The notes beneath the pieces are model-generated. The model was given only the letters and a program-made list of their open reading frames with translations, made no database searches and was not told the DNA's origin. A program made the position numbers and the translations under genes. Positions 1-10,349 of a stretch of DNA of 64,000 bases are shown one piece after another. The stretch's first letter is position 1, and every line of letters begins with the position of its first letter. The stretch is taken from assembly GCA_035079005.1 (NCBI GenBank), contig CM068716.1, positions 6,336,501 through 6,400,500 of the forward strand, given 5' to 3'. This DNA comes from Fraxinus americana (taxonomy: Eukaryota > Streptophyta > Magnoliopsida > Lamiales > Oleaceae).

Positions 1-1081
1 CACATAGGTTACTCGAGTCCTTTAACAATGTGCGTTGGGAGTACACGTTCATTCAGCGAAGATGTTGCACATACACCTATCATAAAAGACCTTGAGATCG
101 AGAGGGCGTTCAAGGACTTAATGGCCACAAACTGGGATGAGCTCCCACCTGCTGTAGTCCATGATGTAAAAAAGGCATTGTCCAAGAATACTGATGACAA
201 GGCTGCCCAAGAAGCCCTGACCAATGTTTTCCGAGCAGCAGAGGCAATTGAAGAGTTTTCAGGTATTCTCATGTCACTGAAGATGGAAATGGATGATGCC
301 ATTGGGATGAGTGGCGAGGTAACATGAAATGCACGTGATTAATGGTTCTATATTTCCAGTTTTTTCTTGGCTGCTTGTTAATTTACAATTTGGCAGGATG
401 TGAAACCCATGCCAGAAGAATATGTAAAGGCAATGCGTACAATCTTTGATAGATATGTTGCTTATTTGGATGCATTTGGGCCAGAGGAGAGCTATTTGAA
501 GAAGAAAGTGGAGAACGAGTTGGGAACAAAGATGATATACTTGAAAATGAGGTGCAGCGGCCTTGATTCTGAGTGGGGAAAGGTATGTTTATTCTTTCAA
601 AATGATTGTGGCACTGTGTACCTAAATAGAGAGCTATACTGGAAAAAATTGCAACATTAATCACGGAAATTGTTGCAAAATGTCTTAGCTATGACAATTG
701 AAGACGGCAAAGTAAATGCATATCTATTTAACCTCTTCTAAACTATGAATGAACGATCACACACCTATTATGTTTGGGCCTTGGAATGGATACTTGCTCG
801 GTAATAGTCCATGAGGAATTCAAAAATTGATCCACAGATAATGATTTTATAAGTGAGAAGCATTGCCATTTGCCAAATAATTTTTCAATTACATTTTTGC
901 TCGAGGTAACTAACAAAATTATCTTTCAGCAATCGCACTTACTTCATTTACCACTGTGATTGAAATCCTGCGAGTAAATGTTTGTTGTTTCTATTTTCCT
1001 CATCATCAGTTTGCTGTATTGCAGGTTACTGTCCTTGGGACTTCTGGAATCTCTGGTTCTTACATTGAGCAGAGAGCATAG
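1..1081 (+). CDS. Conserved plant, probably chloroplast protein, 3' part of gene (possibly Ycf3-interacting protein 1)
   Basis: Three exons are visible: 1-318, 397-582 and 1025-1081, with GT..AG introns of 78 and 442 bp. The frame is already open at base 1, so the start, and any transit peptide, lies left of the window. The visible 186 residues are mostly charged and helical, with a conserved block WDELPPAVVHDVKKALS, then KMIYLKMRCSGLDSEWGKV, and the C-terminus GSYIEQRA. From memory this C-terminal pattern resembles Ycf3-interacting protein 1 (Y3IP1/CEST), a thylakoid factor for photosystem I assembly. That identification is tentative and no symbol is given. No membrane segment is seen in this part. 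The exon joins keep one frame throughout and end at TAG 1079-1081, so the gene looks intact as far as visible. Confidence 0.75.
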
Positions 1082-1715
1082 ATTTGGATAGACAGCTAAA
1101 TAAATCTATTCATTTTTTCATGTTTTTGACTTGCGGAAGAATTTCAGAACCATTGAAGTTTCCAACAAGTTTACTTCTGCTAGCCAGTTTGGTTATTGTG
1201 CTCCTCTTATGCTAGTATGTACTCTGAAACTTTGTTCTAAGTTGGTATAATGTACTCTGAAACTTTGTTCAAGTAGGTGTAATAATAAGGATACGGGGAA
1301 ACTTAAGAAGTTGAAGTCATGGATGCTGTAATATTTCTTCTGAATTTCCTATAACTTGGGTTTCAGGCTGTTTTATGGTTTCGTGCCTTAATAATAATGG
1401 TTTGTTGGTTCGATTGGCAAATCATGTTATCATTCTCATTGAACGTATTTTCTGAAGTTTGAATTAATAACTGTAGTACACTGAGTGACTCCTCTGCAGA
1501 CAGATAATATGAACAGAAAGAATAAGGAGAAGGGTAGAAACATGTAGATGAAGAGATTAGAGACGGAAAACAATTTGAAAGGCATACAAACATTCCACTG
1601 GGAAAAACAATACTCACTGCACTTTATTTTTCAGCTGGATGCGCAACAATTTGAATGTAATTGTTTCTTTATTTCAGCACTGTTTGCATAAACATGTTAA
1701 AAGAGAATCCTGCTA
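1082..1715. other. 3' flank / intergenic
   Basis: Probable 3' UTR of the preceding gene followed by AT-rich spacer. A short direct duplication is visible around 1215-1275 (a segment containing gtactctgaaactttgttc occurs twice). No coding region is recognised. The next gene reads toward this one, so the spacer holds two convergent 3' ends. Confidence 0.5.
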
Positions 1716-2424
1716 TCAATGTATCTTTACCATTCTAGCACTCTTTCGCCACGACCAAGAATCAGATGGGGACTTAGGCAGAGGAGGCAGCAACAAGGCC
1801 TTCCGGCAAAGTCCAAACGGCCACCCTTCGTACTGGCATAACTCTTGAATAATCGAGCGTCTACGAGAATCTTCGTAGTCAATCCTACCTAAGCTGTCGA
1901 TCCTACTTAAGCTTGAACACCTGGAAAAGCACGTTTTGACAGAGATAAAAGCATCGAAGCTCGTAGCGCTTGAACACCGAGATAGATGGCTACCAATGGT
2001 GAAAAATTCATCTCTATCTACTTCATTGCTTGTTTCTTTTACCGACTTCGAGGTAATGAACAATTCTCCTGCTGTTGGCGAGATTGCCCAGTTGAAGCTA
2101 TCTTTTGCAATGCTTGAATTGCGTTTGCATTTGGATTCCTTATATTTACTTATGATTGCTGAAACAAATACCTGTTCCAAACAAAAAATGGATTAGCAGA
2201 AGAAATTGTTGTAATAAAGGTAGAATTCAAGGTTAAGTGAGTACTTCCTCTTCATCATTGTAATCAGTGTCTGGCTCTTCTTCTTCCTGTTGTTGTTGGG
2301 GGTACGAAGTAGAATTCCTTCCTCGAAAAGATTGGCATTTGGCAATTGCATCCTTCAGGGCTGAAGCAAGGAATTTGCATCTTTTGGAGGGATTTGGTGG
2401 CTCTTCATGATGAAAAATGCTCAT
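1716..2424 (-). CDS. Conserved plant protein of unknown function, two exons
   Basis: Exon 1 is 2424-2245 (60 codons) and exon 2 is 2171-1716, separated by a 73-bp intron (GT at 2244-2243, AG at 2173-2172) that splits the frame in phase 0. The product is 211 residues. The N-terminus reads MSIFHHEEPPNPSKRCKF and is followed by a glutamine and glutamate-rich acidic stretch. The middle is rich in Ser and Arg with a doubled FSRCSS / LSRCSS motif. The C-terminal block GWPFGLCRKALLLPPLPKSP followed by SWSWRK looks strongly conserved in character and resembles unnamed plant proteins, but I do not know a function. There is no signal peptide or membrane helix. It is convergent with the gene to its left. 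The start ATG lies before a basic KRCKF motif and no earlier in-frame ATG is needed. Confidence 0.7.
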
Positions 2425-5260
2425 CTTGGGAAGGATTTTGGTTAAATGGGTGGGAATTTATTGGAGAAGAGAATATGTAGCAAATAAATATTTGTATTTA
2501 GTGATTTATGTGACAGTGGCCTCTCATCCTATTCCAAATTCTGCACTTTTAACTTTGGTTTGAAGATAAAGTTAACGAGAGATGCGAAATATTAACAGAC
2601 ATTTGACTTGGTACCACCTTCAGATTTTTCTTGTATTATTAGATAATTACTTAAGGGACTCGTATGGGCATCTTCGGTACGCTTGATAGACAAGACACGA
2701 CTGGACAATACTTTTTTTCTTACTACGTCTCTTTCTTTCAATGATGTTCACCTCTATTCAATCTAGAACGATACAGTTTCTCGAATGCGGATATTTCTCC
2801 AGTCATTTTCTTGGTTCTTATAGTTAAAATTGTAGCTTTCAGATTTCACCCAGAAGTAATTGTAAACCACGATATGGTACCTAACTCACTATTGACACAT
2901 GGTAAATTGATAAATATGCTGCAAGTGTCACCATCTATCTAAAACAAATAGAGTGGGACAAGAGAATAATTGCTTGCTTCAAATTGCAGTTTGTTCCAAT
3001 GAAAGCGACAATAATTTGATTGGAGAGGGTAACGAATTTCTTGCATATTGTTACACAATGCTTATTCGACTCCTGTGTAATCTAACATCTTCACGTCATA
3101 AGCTAATTTTTTGCTTAAGACAGATTATGGTCCATCGAGCATTATGCCTGCCAAGACGAGAGCTACTAAAACTGTGTCCTCACGCTGTCAACATTAAGTG
3201 TTGTGAAGTAGAACGTCCTATCTCACACCATGAAAGGTCACTCAAGTCCAGCATTAGTAAGGAACCCGAGGTTGTACTGACCTTAAACTCGATAAAGGCC
3301 AATACTGCCGGAGAAGTGTCCTTGTTATTCTTGTGTTTCATGCTCCAACAAGCCATGGTCTTCTAGGAGATCTTGACAAAAGTGTGCTGAAAAGGCAAAA
3401 TTTACGAAGCTGACTAAAATTGCACGAGAACTAGCAAAATAGTGCTAAGAAGACCAAAATCCCAATTCAATGACATTGAAAAAAGCCCTAGCTCTTCCAT
3501 TCTATAAAGGCCACAAGGTCATTTACTCTATGAAAATCGAGAAGTTTTCTATTAAAATCTACATAACTAAACTAACTAAATCATCAAATTTGAATTAGTC
3601 ACCATTTTCTGATGAACGGATTTGTCAAAAGATACTTGTCAAGCAAATTTCGAGAAAGGTTTTAGTGCATGTTATTGACAAAGAGTTGCCTAGAAAATGT
3701 CAATACTGCCAAATGGAAGGTTGAGTTAACATTCAAAACCAAAACCAACAATTCAGGTAACATTTCATCACTGTCTAGTCGAGACGAGTCAAACCAACAG
3801 TCTTAATATCGCCTATGCCATCCACAAAATAGAAGAAGACATTCTTTTATGCGACTATGAGGTTGGCCTCGTAAGAGTCCATTCTTACCCTGGAAAATTA
3901 GATGGTCACCCTGATTCAAACCATTCAAATTTTGGCAACTTTGGTAGCGAGATTGCAAAATTGGTGAATATGTGTAGTCCATGATAGTGAAGAAAAGGAA
4001 GTGGCTCCACCCACATTCCAGTTGCAAAGTTAAGGGCTATAAAAGGGAAGATACCATCAAACTTACCACTCTAGTCACAGGCAGAGTTCTGATAGAAACA
4101 AGCGTAACCAGGAAGAAGAGCCAATAGCCACCAACATCACCGTCACACTCACATTCGAGAACCAGCTCAACAAAGACGCCTAGTGAAGACGAGCAACATA
4201 GGATGAGGTGTCTTTCACTGGTGACTGGCAGCACGGATGAGTGTTGTCTAAAGGGCACCTGATCTCGGGGAGTTTGGTGGGAAAAGTAAAAAGAGTTGAC
4301 TCTTCTTCCAGTAACTCCACCCATAATGAAGGAAAATCTGACACTTGAAAAAGATTTGACGATCTTGAAGTAGGAATAGCTCAAATAAATGGAAGTTTGA
4401 GGGACGCTTTTTTAGTATCCTCTAAGTGGTTCTCAAGACCAGTTTTTCAGTAACTGGTAAATAAATTGATACATAACATCCTCTTCAAATTCACACCTTT
4501 TCAACTCTAAAACTGAAGAGGTTGCCTAAAACAGTACTCCCCAGACAGAATTATTTTTCTTTCTTTCTTCCTTCCTTCTTGAAACTAGAGAAGGAACTTA
4601 GTTTATAAGAATACAGAGAAGATAGAAATAGGAAGCAACATATGCAAGCAAAATAAAACTTGGGATATTACTTATTCAATTGATCAGGCAAACTCCAACA
4701 AATAATACTTAATTAGATGGTTTGCTAGCGGTTTTACAATATTAGTCAAACTTCCAAATTGCACTGTAGGAGATGCGTCTGATATCTTCAAAATGTCAAA
4801 TTGGTTAGGAGTTCTAAAAAGATGGGAATTTGCACGACTACACTGGTCAACCATGACGACTTCTGCTTGAAGAGCAGATGAGGCAATTCTCACATCTAGC
4901 AATTAATGTTCCATCCGTTGTCTTTTCAAGCAAATTGGACAAACTGTGGACAATGACATCTTGAAGATCATTGCTCCCTACAATTCACTGCCTGCTGTCA
5001 TGTTGTCAGACAACTGTAGCTTCATGTTTTCCAGTACTTGAAAGAAGTCTAGAATACCAAAGCTGCAGCAATCATGGGGATGACAGAATTTTCAAATGTG
5101 TGTGAAAGAACGTTTACCTGTCATGCAACAGAAATAGTGACACAGAGAAAACTTCTGAAGAAGACAGAATGAGAGAGGAAAAGAAAAATGAGGGAAGTAT
5201 GTATGAAAAAAAGCCACCAGAAGAACACCACATTAAGGAGTCTTGAATGTACCAATTAAA
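2425..5260. other. Intergenic, possible decayed LTR-type sequence
   Basis: No gene is recognised in about 2.8 kb. 2425-2530 is the upstream region of the minus-strand gene. Two TATA-like motifs (ctataaagg near 3505 and gctataaaagggaag near 4036) sit in sequence that looks like retroelement LTR/leader, but no paired repeat or retroelement domain could be found. A pyrimidine tract (ttctttctttcttccttcc) lies near 4555-4575. The part from about 4900 to 5260 may be 3' UTR of the minus-strand gene at 5261. Open frames here (for example 2953-3366) show no family features. Confidence 0.35.
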
Positions 5261-5650
5261 TCAATTGGAGGACTTGTGAAGCAGTTGGGATGTACGGGAA
5301 ATAAGAGACTGAAGCTTAGCAACAGCAGATGTCTTATCAGGCGGGCACTTGGAAAGAGCGACATTTAGTGAGTTGACAGCCTCATCAAGCTTCCCTGCAG
5401 CCATGGAAGCCAATCCTGCCTTGTAAGCTTCATCAGCCATTTGAGCATCATATTGTGAAGTCAACTTTCCATTAGGGTTTATGTTCTTTGAGGCAGAAGC
5501 AGATCGAGATTGTAAGAAAGCAGTAGCACGAGTGTACTCAAGAGCAGTAATAGCAGAATTAATCTCAGACATAAGCACTTCAGGTGACGTTGAGATGGTC
5601 TTCACACCATCAAACATATTCCAGTGGGGTTTTTCTTCACTGGAACTCAT
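5261..5650 (-). CDS. Small conserved plant protein of unknown function
   Basis: Single open frame of 129 codons from ATG 5650 to TGA 5261-5263. The frame extends eight codons further but only to a GTG, so the ATG giving MSSSEEKPHWNMFDGVKT is preferred. The product is soluble with no signal or membrane segment. It has an N-terminal KPHWNMFDGVKTI block, a helical segment (MSEINSAITALEYTRATAFL), a Ser/Asn-rich linker, and a C-terminal helix pair reading ADEAYKAGLASMAAGKLDEA then LNVALSKCPPDKTSAVAKLQ. The latter resembles a single tetratricopeptide-type helical hairpin. I recognise the pattern from unnamed plant proteins and assign no function. An intron in the 5' UTR is possible because AG dinucleotides precede the start. 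Confidence 0.65.
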   Translation of the reverse strand: MSSSEEKPHWNMFDGVKTISTSPEVLMSEINSAITALEYTRATAFLQSRSASASKNINPNGKLTSQYDAQMADEAYKAGLASMAAGKLDEAVNSLNVALSKCPPDKTSAVAKLQSLISRTSQLLHKSSN

Positions 5651-7222
5651 TTCTATATCTTCAGCTGAGTTCACCAGTAGTCAAAAAACCAGTACCTTGT
5701 GGCACATAATGGCACACTCGAGCTTTTCAGTAACCCTTTTCTCCATGATACAAATAAATGTGAAAGGAAAGAAATGGTCAAGTTTTGATTTCCATTGTGT
5801 AAGCTAGGCAAAATTCTTCGTTAGTCCAGTCCTGCAATCCTTGTTGCAGACAACAATATTTGTTAGACAGCAGGGATGAAGCATCAACAGTGAAATGATA
5901 AGCTCAAAAACAAAAGCCCATTATCTGAGTTGTGATTTTGTTAGACAGCAGGGATGAGCCCTGAATTTATTGTACATGTCTGTCAAATTAAACCAACCAA
6001 ATGTTAAATTGATTTTCTATTAGAGAGTTGATTGAACTAGACAATGATGACCAAAAATTGCACCATTGGTTCCCAACCTATAGCTCCAATAGCAAGTTGG
6101 TCCACTCCTTTATAACGGAGCAGATTTTGTCATCAACCTTTCATTTTTTTTGCACAAATAGTCCCAACAGACGGTTTCCATCCAAAAATTAAATTAAACC
6201 ACTTTCCAAGAACCACTCCCCCTTTCCCACCAACAAAAAAAAGAAAAAAAAGAAGTTTTAGTTTAATACTGTTGTCAGCCTCCAAAAAAGAAGGGGTCAC
6301 CGGTGGTAGAATGCAGGGATTTGTTCTGGCTTTACACGAGTGATTCTACATATAAATCTAAACAGATCAATATAGTAAGGCAGAGACCAGTGGCTAGTTT
6401 TGGCAGGATAAATGGCTTGATTGTTTGGCAATCCATGTTCAATCCATTACATTACATTTTTCAGCTCAGAATTCAGGGGCTTTTAATCTTCTATAATCAG
6501 GTTCACTGCTTAAAGGTGCAGATGCAAATTCAAAGACCTGAAGATGCAAACCAAAACCTCTTAGGCATGAATGATGTTTAGTCTTTCTTTCTGTTTTCTT
6601 TTTGCTTTTCTTGTTTTCATTTCTTCTCTCTTTTTCTTAGTCATTTTAATTAGAAAAAACAGCATCACCGTGTTTTTAGTAAAACATTGACCTTTCAATA
6701 GATTTTGAGACGGACATCATCTTTTAAGCAAAAGTCTCGTTTCAGCCTTCATTTGGGAAGAATTATAAACGGTTTAATATAGGGATAGATAGAAATGAGT
6801 GGTGGATAAATGGATAGTACTTGTAGATCATTGGAATGTGAGGTCGAAATGAAGTTAATGATTTATAGATATAGCCAAAAGGAGGCTTAATGGTTGGGAT
6901 AAACTTGATACTAGAAGTATAAGTTGATGACTGCAATTTCCCTAATGATTATGCAGTTATAATATCAACGGTGGACCAAGTAAACAACTTCATTCCACAG
7001 GGAAAGAGAGAGAGAGAGAGAGAGGGTGGGGGGTTCCGTCTCACCTCGATTTATATCAGGGGAAATGGAAGAAAACCTAAGAGTTGAGAAATAGAAAATC
7101 CTCCTCCAAAATATTACAGAAAAGACCAACTTTTATACATTATTAATCTGAGGTCACCAATGATAATTAATGACAACGTAATTCAAAAAATTATTTAACC
7201 AAGAACACCTTTTGAATATTAC
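5651..7222. other. Intergenic spacer
   Basis: Upstream region of the minus-strand gene and AT-rich spacer. A phrase around tgttagacagcagggatga occurs twice (near 5860-5880 and 5940-5957). There is an A-rich tract near 6230-6255. The open frame 6303-6581 shows no recognisable family, so I do not call it a gene. Confidence 0.4.
7005..7024. repeat. (AG)n microsatellite
   Basis: Ten uninterrupted AG units, followed by a G-rich stretch (gggtggggggtt). Confidence 0.9.
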
Positions 7223-7405
7223 GGCCCTGTTTGGTATACATTATTTTTTTCATTTTCATTCTTTTACTCATTTTCAACCACACATTTTTCAATAAAATAA
7301 TATTTTTCATCACATCAATAACTTTTCCTTCATTTTTAACAACACATTCTCCATCAATCTACTATTCAATAATACATTCTTTCAAAAGAATGTGTCTCAA
7401 ACACA
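7223..7405. mobile_element. MITE of the CCCTGTTTGG family
   Basis: Begins with ggccctgtttggtatacatt and contains the family signature ctcattttcaaccacacattt plus caataaaataat. The right end is degraded (near gtgtctcaaacacac). Related copies lie at 25459-25645, 35359 onward, 36751-36944, 38520-38775, 40938-41128 and 54291-54456. Confidence 0.55.
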
Positions 7406-7805
7406 CTCTACGTACAAAATATCAACACCAAATTTTGATTAGCATAACTTTTTGCCAATAAGAAAAGAAAAACAGTGTTTTCCAAATTGCATTCTTGAAA
7501 CCCAAAAGAGGAAACATGAAAAGACCAAACTCCAGGAAATAGAACATGGATTTTAGATATTAACAGAATATTGAAATGAGTAAACAGTACGACAATTTCT
7601 TGTAAAATATTAAAAGTGTTTATACAGAGATGAAATTAGGTGCAAAAAAATGTGTCAAAACCCTAAATATACGCATTATATATCATAAAATAATTGCTGA
7701 CGGAGAGTCTATTGATGAAGAAAGTGGTACCTGGGAAACTGAAGAGGATTTTTTATCTTCAAATTTGTTGAGCTCGTTGAAAATCGAAATGTGTGTGTTC
7801 TTCCA

Positions 7806-8520
7806 TGGGCGGACCTGGCCCTGGGGGGCGGGGGGCAAGTGCCCCCCACACAACTTTTGAGATTATTTATTTATTTATTTATAAAATCGTGTTTGGTATC
7901 GACTGAAATCGAAATTTTAATATAAATCAAAGTTAACAATTAATCTTAATAACATATTTCATGAAATCCATAAATGTTTAACATTTATCAAAATTTACTA
8001 AAAAATTGATTTTAACCGCCACCAAACAGGGACAAAATCACAATAAATTTGAATTTTGATAACATGCTAATTTTAAAAATTCTCCAACGATTGTACGCTA
8101 ATCGAATATACGAATTGCTTATGTCATCTCAAAACTTATTTCGAAAACTACATTATGAGCATATCGAATAGTCAAAACAGATATCGAAAATAGTTAAAAA
8201 TATGTTAAAAAAGAGTCTTAAAAAAAGACGTCTAACTCGTATTTTTAAAAAAAATCAATTATTTTATTAAAATTTATCATTTTTGCAATACAAATTTCTC
8301 AATATAATTTTTATCATTTTATTAGAAAATTTATATGGAATATGACATCAGAATTTTTCGAAATTTTACATTCAAAAATTTTATATTCTATGTAAATTTT
8401 CGGATGTAAAATTACATGAGGTACAATTTTTTTGGACGTAAATTTTAGATTGTAAAATTTCTCCCAACTTCTTTGCAAATTTGATTGTGCCCCCTAACTT
8501 TTATGGTTTGCGTCCGCCCA
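7806..8520. mobile_element. Non-autonomous Mutator-like element with 9-bp target duplication
   Basis: Ends are TGGGCGGAC at 7806 and the inverse GTCCGCCCA at 8512-8520. The inner flanks are also loosely inverted (GGGGGGCA left, TGCCCCCT right). The flanks are gttcttcca (7797-7805) and gttcttcaa (8521-8529), a 9-bp direct repeat with one mismatch, the length typical of Mutator-like insertions. Near the left end a perfect small hairpin, gggggcaagtgccccc, lies at about 7831-7850. The interior is AT-rich and non-coding, so the element depended on a transposase made elsewhere. Confidence 0.65.
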
Positions 8521-9119
8521 GTTCTTCAAATCGTAATTTGTTTTCACTACCATATTTTTATTTTTTTTCTATTTTTAATTTGAAGGAATAAGAAGGATTT
8601 TGTAAGGTTTAATTTTTTTTTAATTAATTTTTATAGATTTTTAATTTTTACATAAACCAAGAAAATCTTTCCTAGACTTTCTTTTAGAGATTTTTATCCA
8701 GTTTGGTATGCATATAACACACATTCTTGTCGTATCGTCTTATATAGCCATTGTTTAATGTTCATTATTTTAAATTTTTTTATATATTTAGGTGACACAT
8801 TCAAACAATAAAATATTTTACACGTAAATTAAATTTTTTTCTACATTTTAATCACACATTCTCGTAAAAATTGCTATTCAAATTTCTATTTTTCTCAAAT
8901 AATAGTTGTCAAACAAAGGCCTAATTCTTAACGGTTAATTGCAAAAACCAAATTGATGTGTCATTGATTCAATTGATATAACATATCGATGAGAATAATT
9001 TAAAAGAATATATAAAAGAAATAAGTCACATCAATTAAATATTAAAACAATGGACACATTAAGCTCTTACTTGGTGGGAATTAAAATTAAATTTTAAAAA
9101 AAATTTATATAGAATTTGA

Positions 9120-9790
9120 TGAAATGTGTGATTGTAATGAGAACTATGATACGAGAACCAGCAAGGACAAAAATTTGTTGATTGTGGAGGAAGTACCAAT
9201 GACTAAGTTACGAGCAAAGAAGGTCAAGGAAGCCACGTAGTTATTTATTCAAACTACGGTGGATGAAACATCGACCACAACAAGCAAAATGACAACTTTC
9301 ATATTGGACATGGAAGATGAACAAAATGGATCAACTTGGTTTAACTAACGAATGAAGAAGTTGAAAAGAGTAACCATGCGATCGCATAGTATATTCAAGC
9401 ATGAGAACACATGCCTCTATACCGAGAATTAAGGTGGCATTTTGGATGAATTATGCGACCGCATGTACATACACTATGCGGCCACATAGCACAAATTTGG
9501 TGGTGAATTTTTCAATTTTTGGAAAGAATCTTAATTTACTTAAAATTCTAATTTTATGGTAATTCTAATTAGATTACTATTTTCGTTTTTAATTAGGTTT
9601 TTTTTGGGTTCTCTATAAATATGACTTATTTTATTATTGTAAAACACACACTTCATTTTAAATTCAATTTTAATTATTTGCGAATTTTCTAAATGAGATA
9701 AATAAAGATGATATTAACTTGCGTATGGCCGCTTCTTATCACATCACAATCATATCCCAATGAAAGTTGAAACTCAGTCATTGTTAACCG
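9120..9790 (+). mobile_element. Degenerate Ty3/gypsy-type retroelement fragment
   Basis: Near 9190-9240 the plus strand translates to VPMTKLRAKKVKEA, matching the motif of the PMTRSRAKxxKEA type common at the end of gag in plant gypsy elements; stops interrupt it soon after. Downstream are repeats of the type tatgcgaccgcat (near 9375, 9455 and 9475) and a TATA-like ctctataaatatg near 9611, as in an LTR. No second LTR was found, so the borders are approximate. Confidence 0.45.
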
Positions 9791-10349
9791 CGGAAATCCC
9801 TTCAAAAATTCCAAGGCCACCTAAAGTGAATTAGTGTTGGTTTGTCTTCCATTTTGGGGGAAAAAAATAGAGATTTGAATAATATTTCTTGGAGAATTCG
9901 TAGTTGAGAAATAAAGTAATCTTATTAATTTGTGTATAAAATATTTTATTGAGTGAATATGTAATGGAGATTGTTTACCATAACAAATAATATTTGATAA
10001 AATGAATGAGAAATAGGGACTTAATAAAAAAATTGGGGCACAAATGTGAACAACCCCATGCCAGTCTTTTGATGGTTCAACCATATCTATTATACAGTCA
10101 ATAATTAGAGGAAAAAAAATACAAACTTTTGCCATAAAAAGTAGCTTTTTTTTTTCCCGAGAAAACTACCTTTCATTGTCAGCCCCTTAGAAAATTTCAC
10201 ATTTTAATTTTTAGCAGACGAGACAACCAAAAGATATAATTTTTTGGTTTCTCTCAAGAGGATCTTTAATTTTGTTTTCAAGCAAAATTGTTTTATATTC
10301 TTGGGATTTTTTTTTTTCCCCTGTGGAAAGAGAGAAGGAAAGTGTAAAG

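Noticed and set aside
2953..3366. 137-codon plus-strand open frame
   Set aside because: No recognisable domain, no splice or conservation cue, mixed Cys/Leu-rich composition; likely chance.
6303..6581. 92-codon plus-strand open frame
   Set aside because: No family features and no neighbouring exon that joins in frame.
10272..10349. Longer N-terminus of the DUF829 protein
   Set aside because: Would add 26 residues of low-complexity 5' sequence; the ATG at 10350 starts the family-type MWGFGG sequence.
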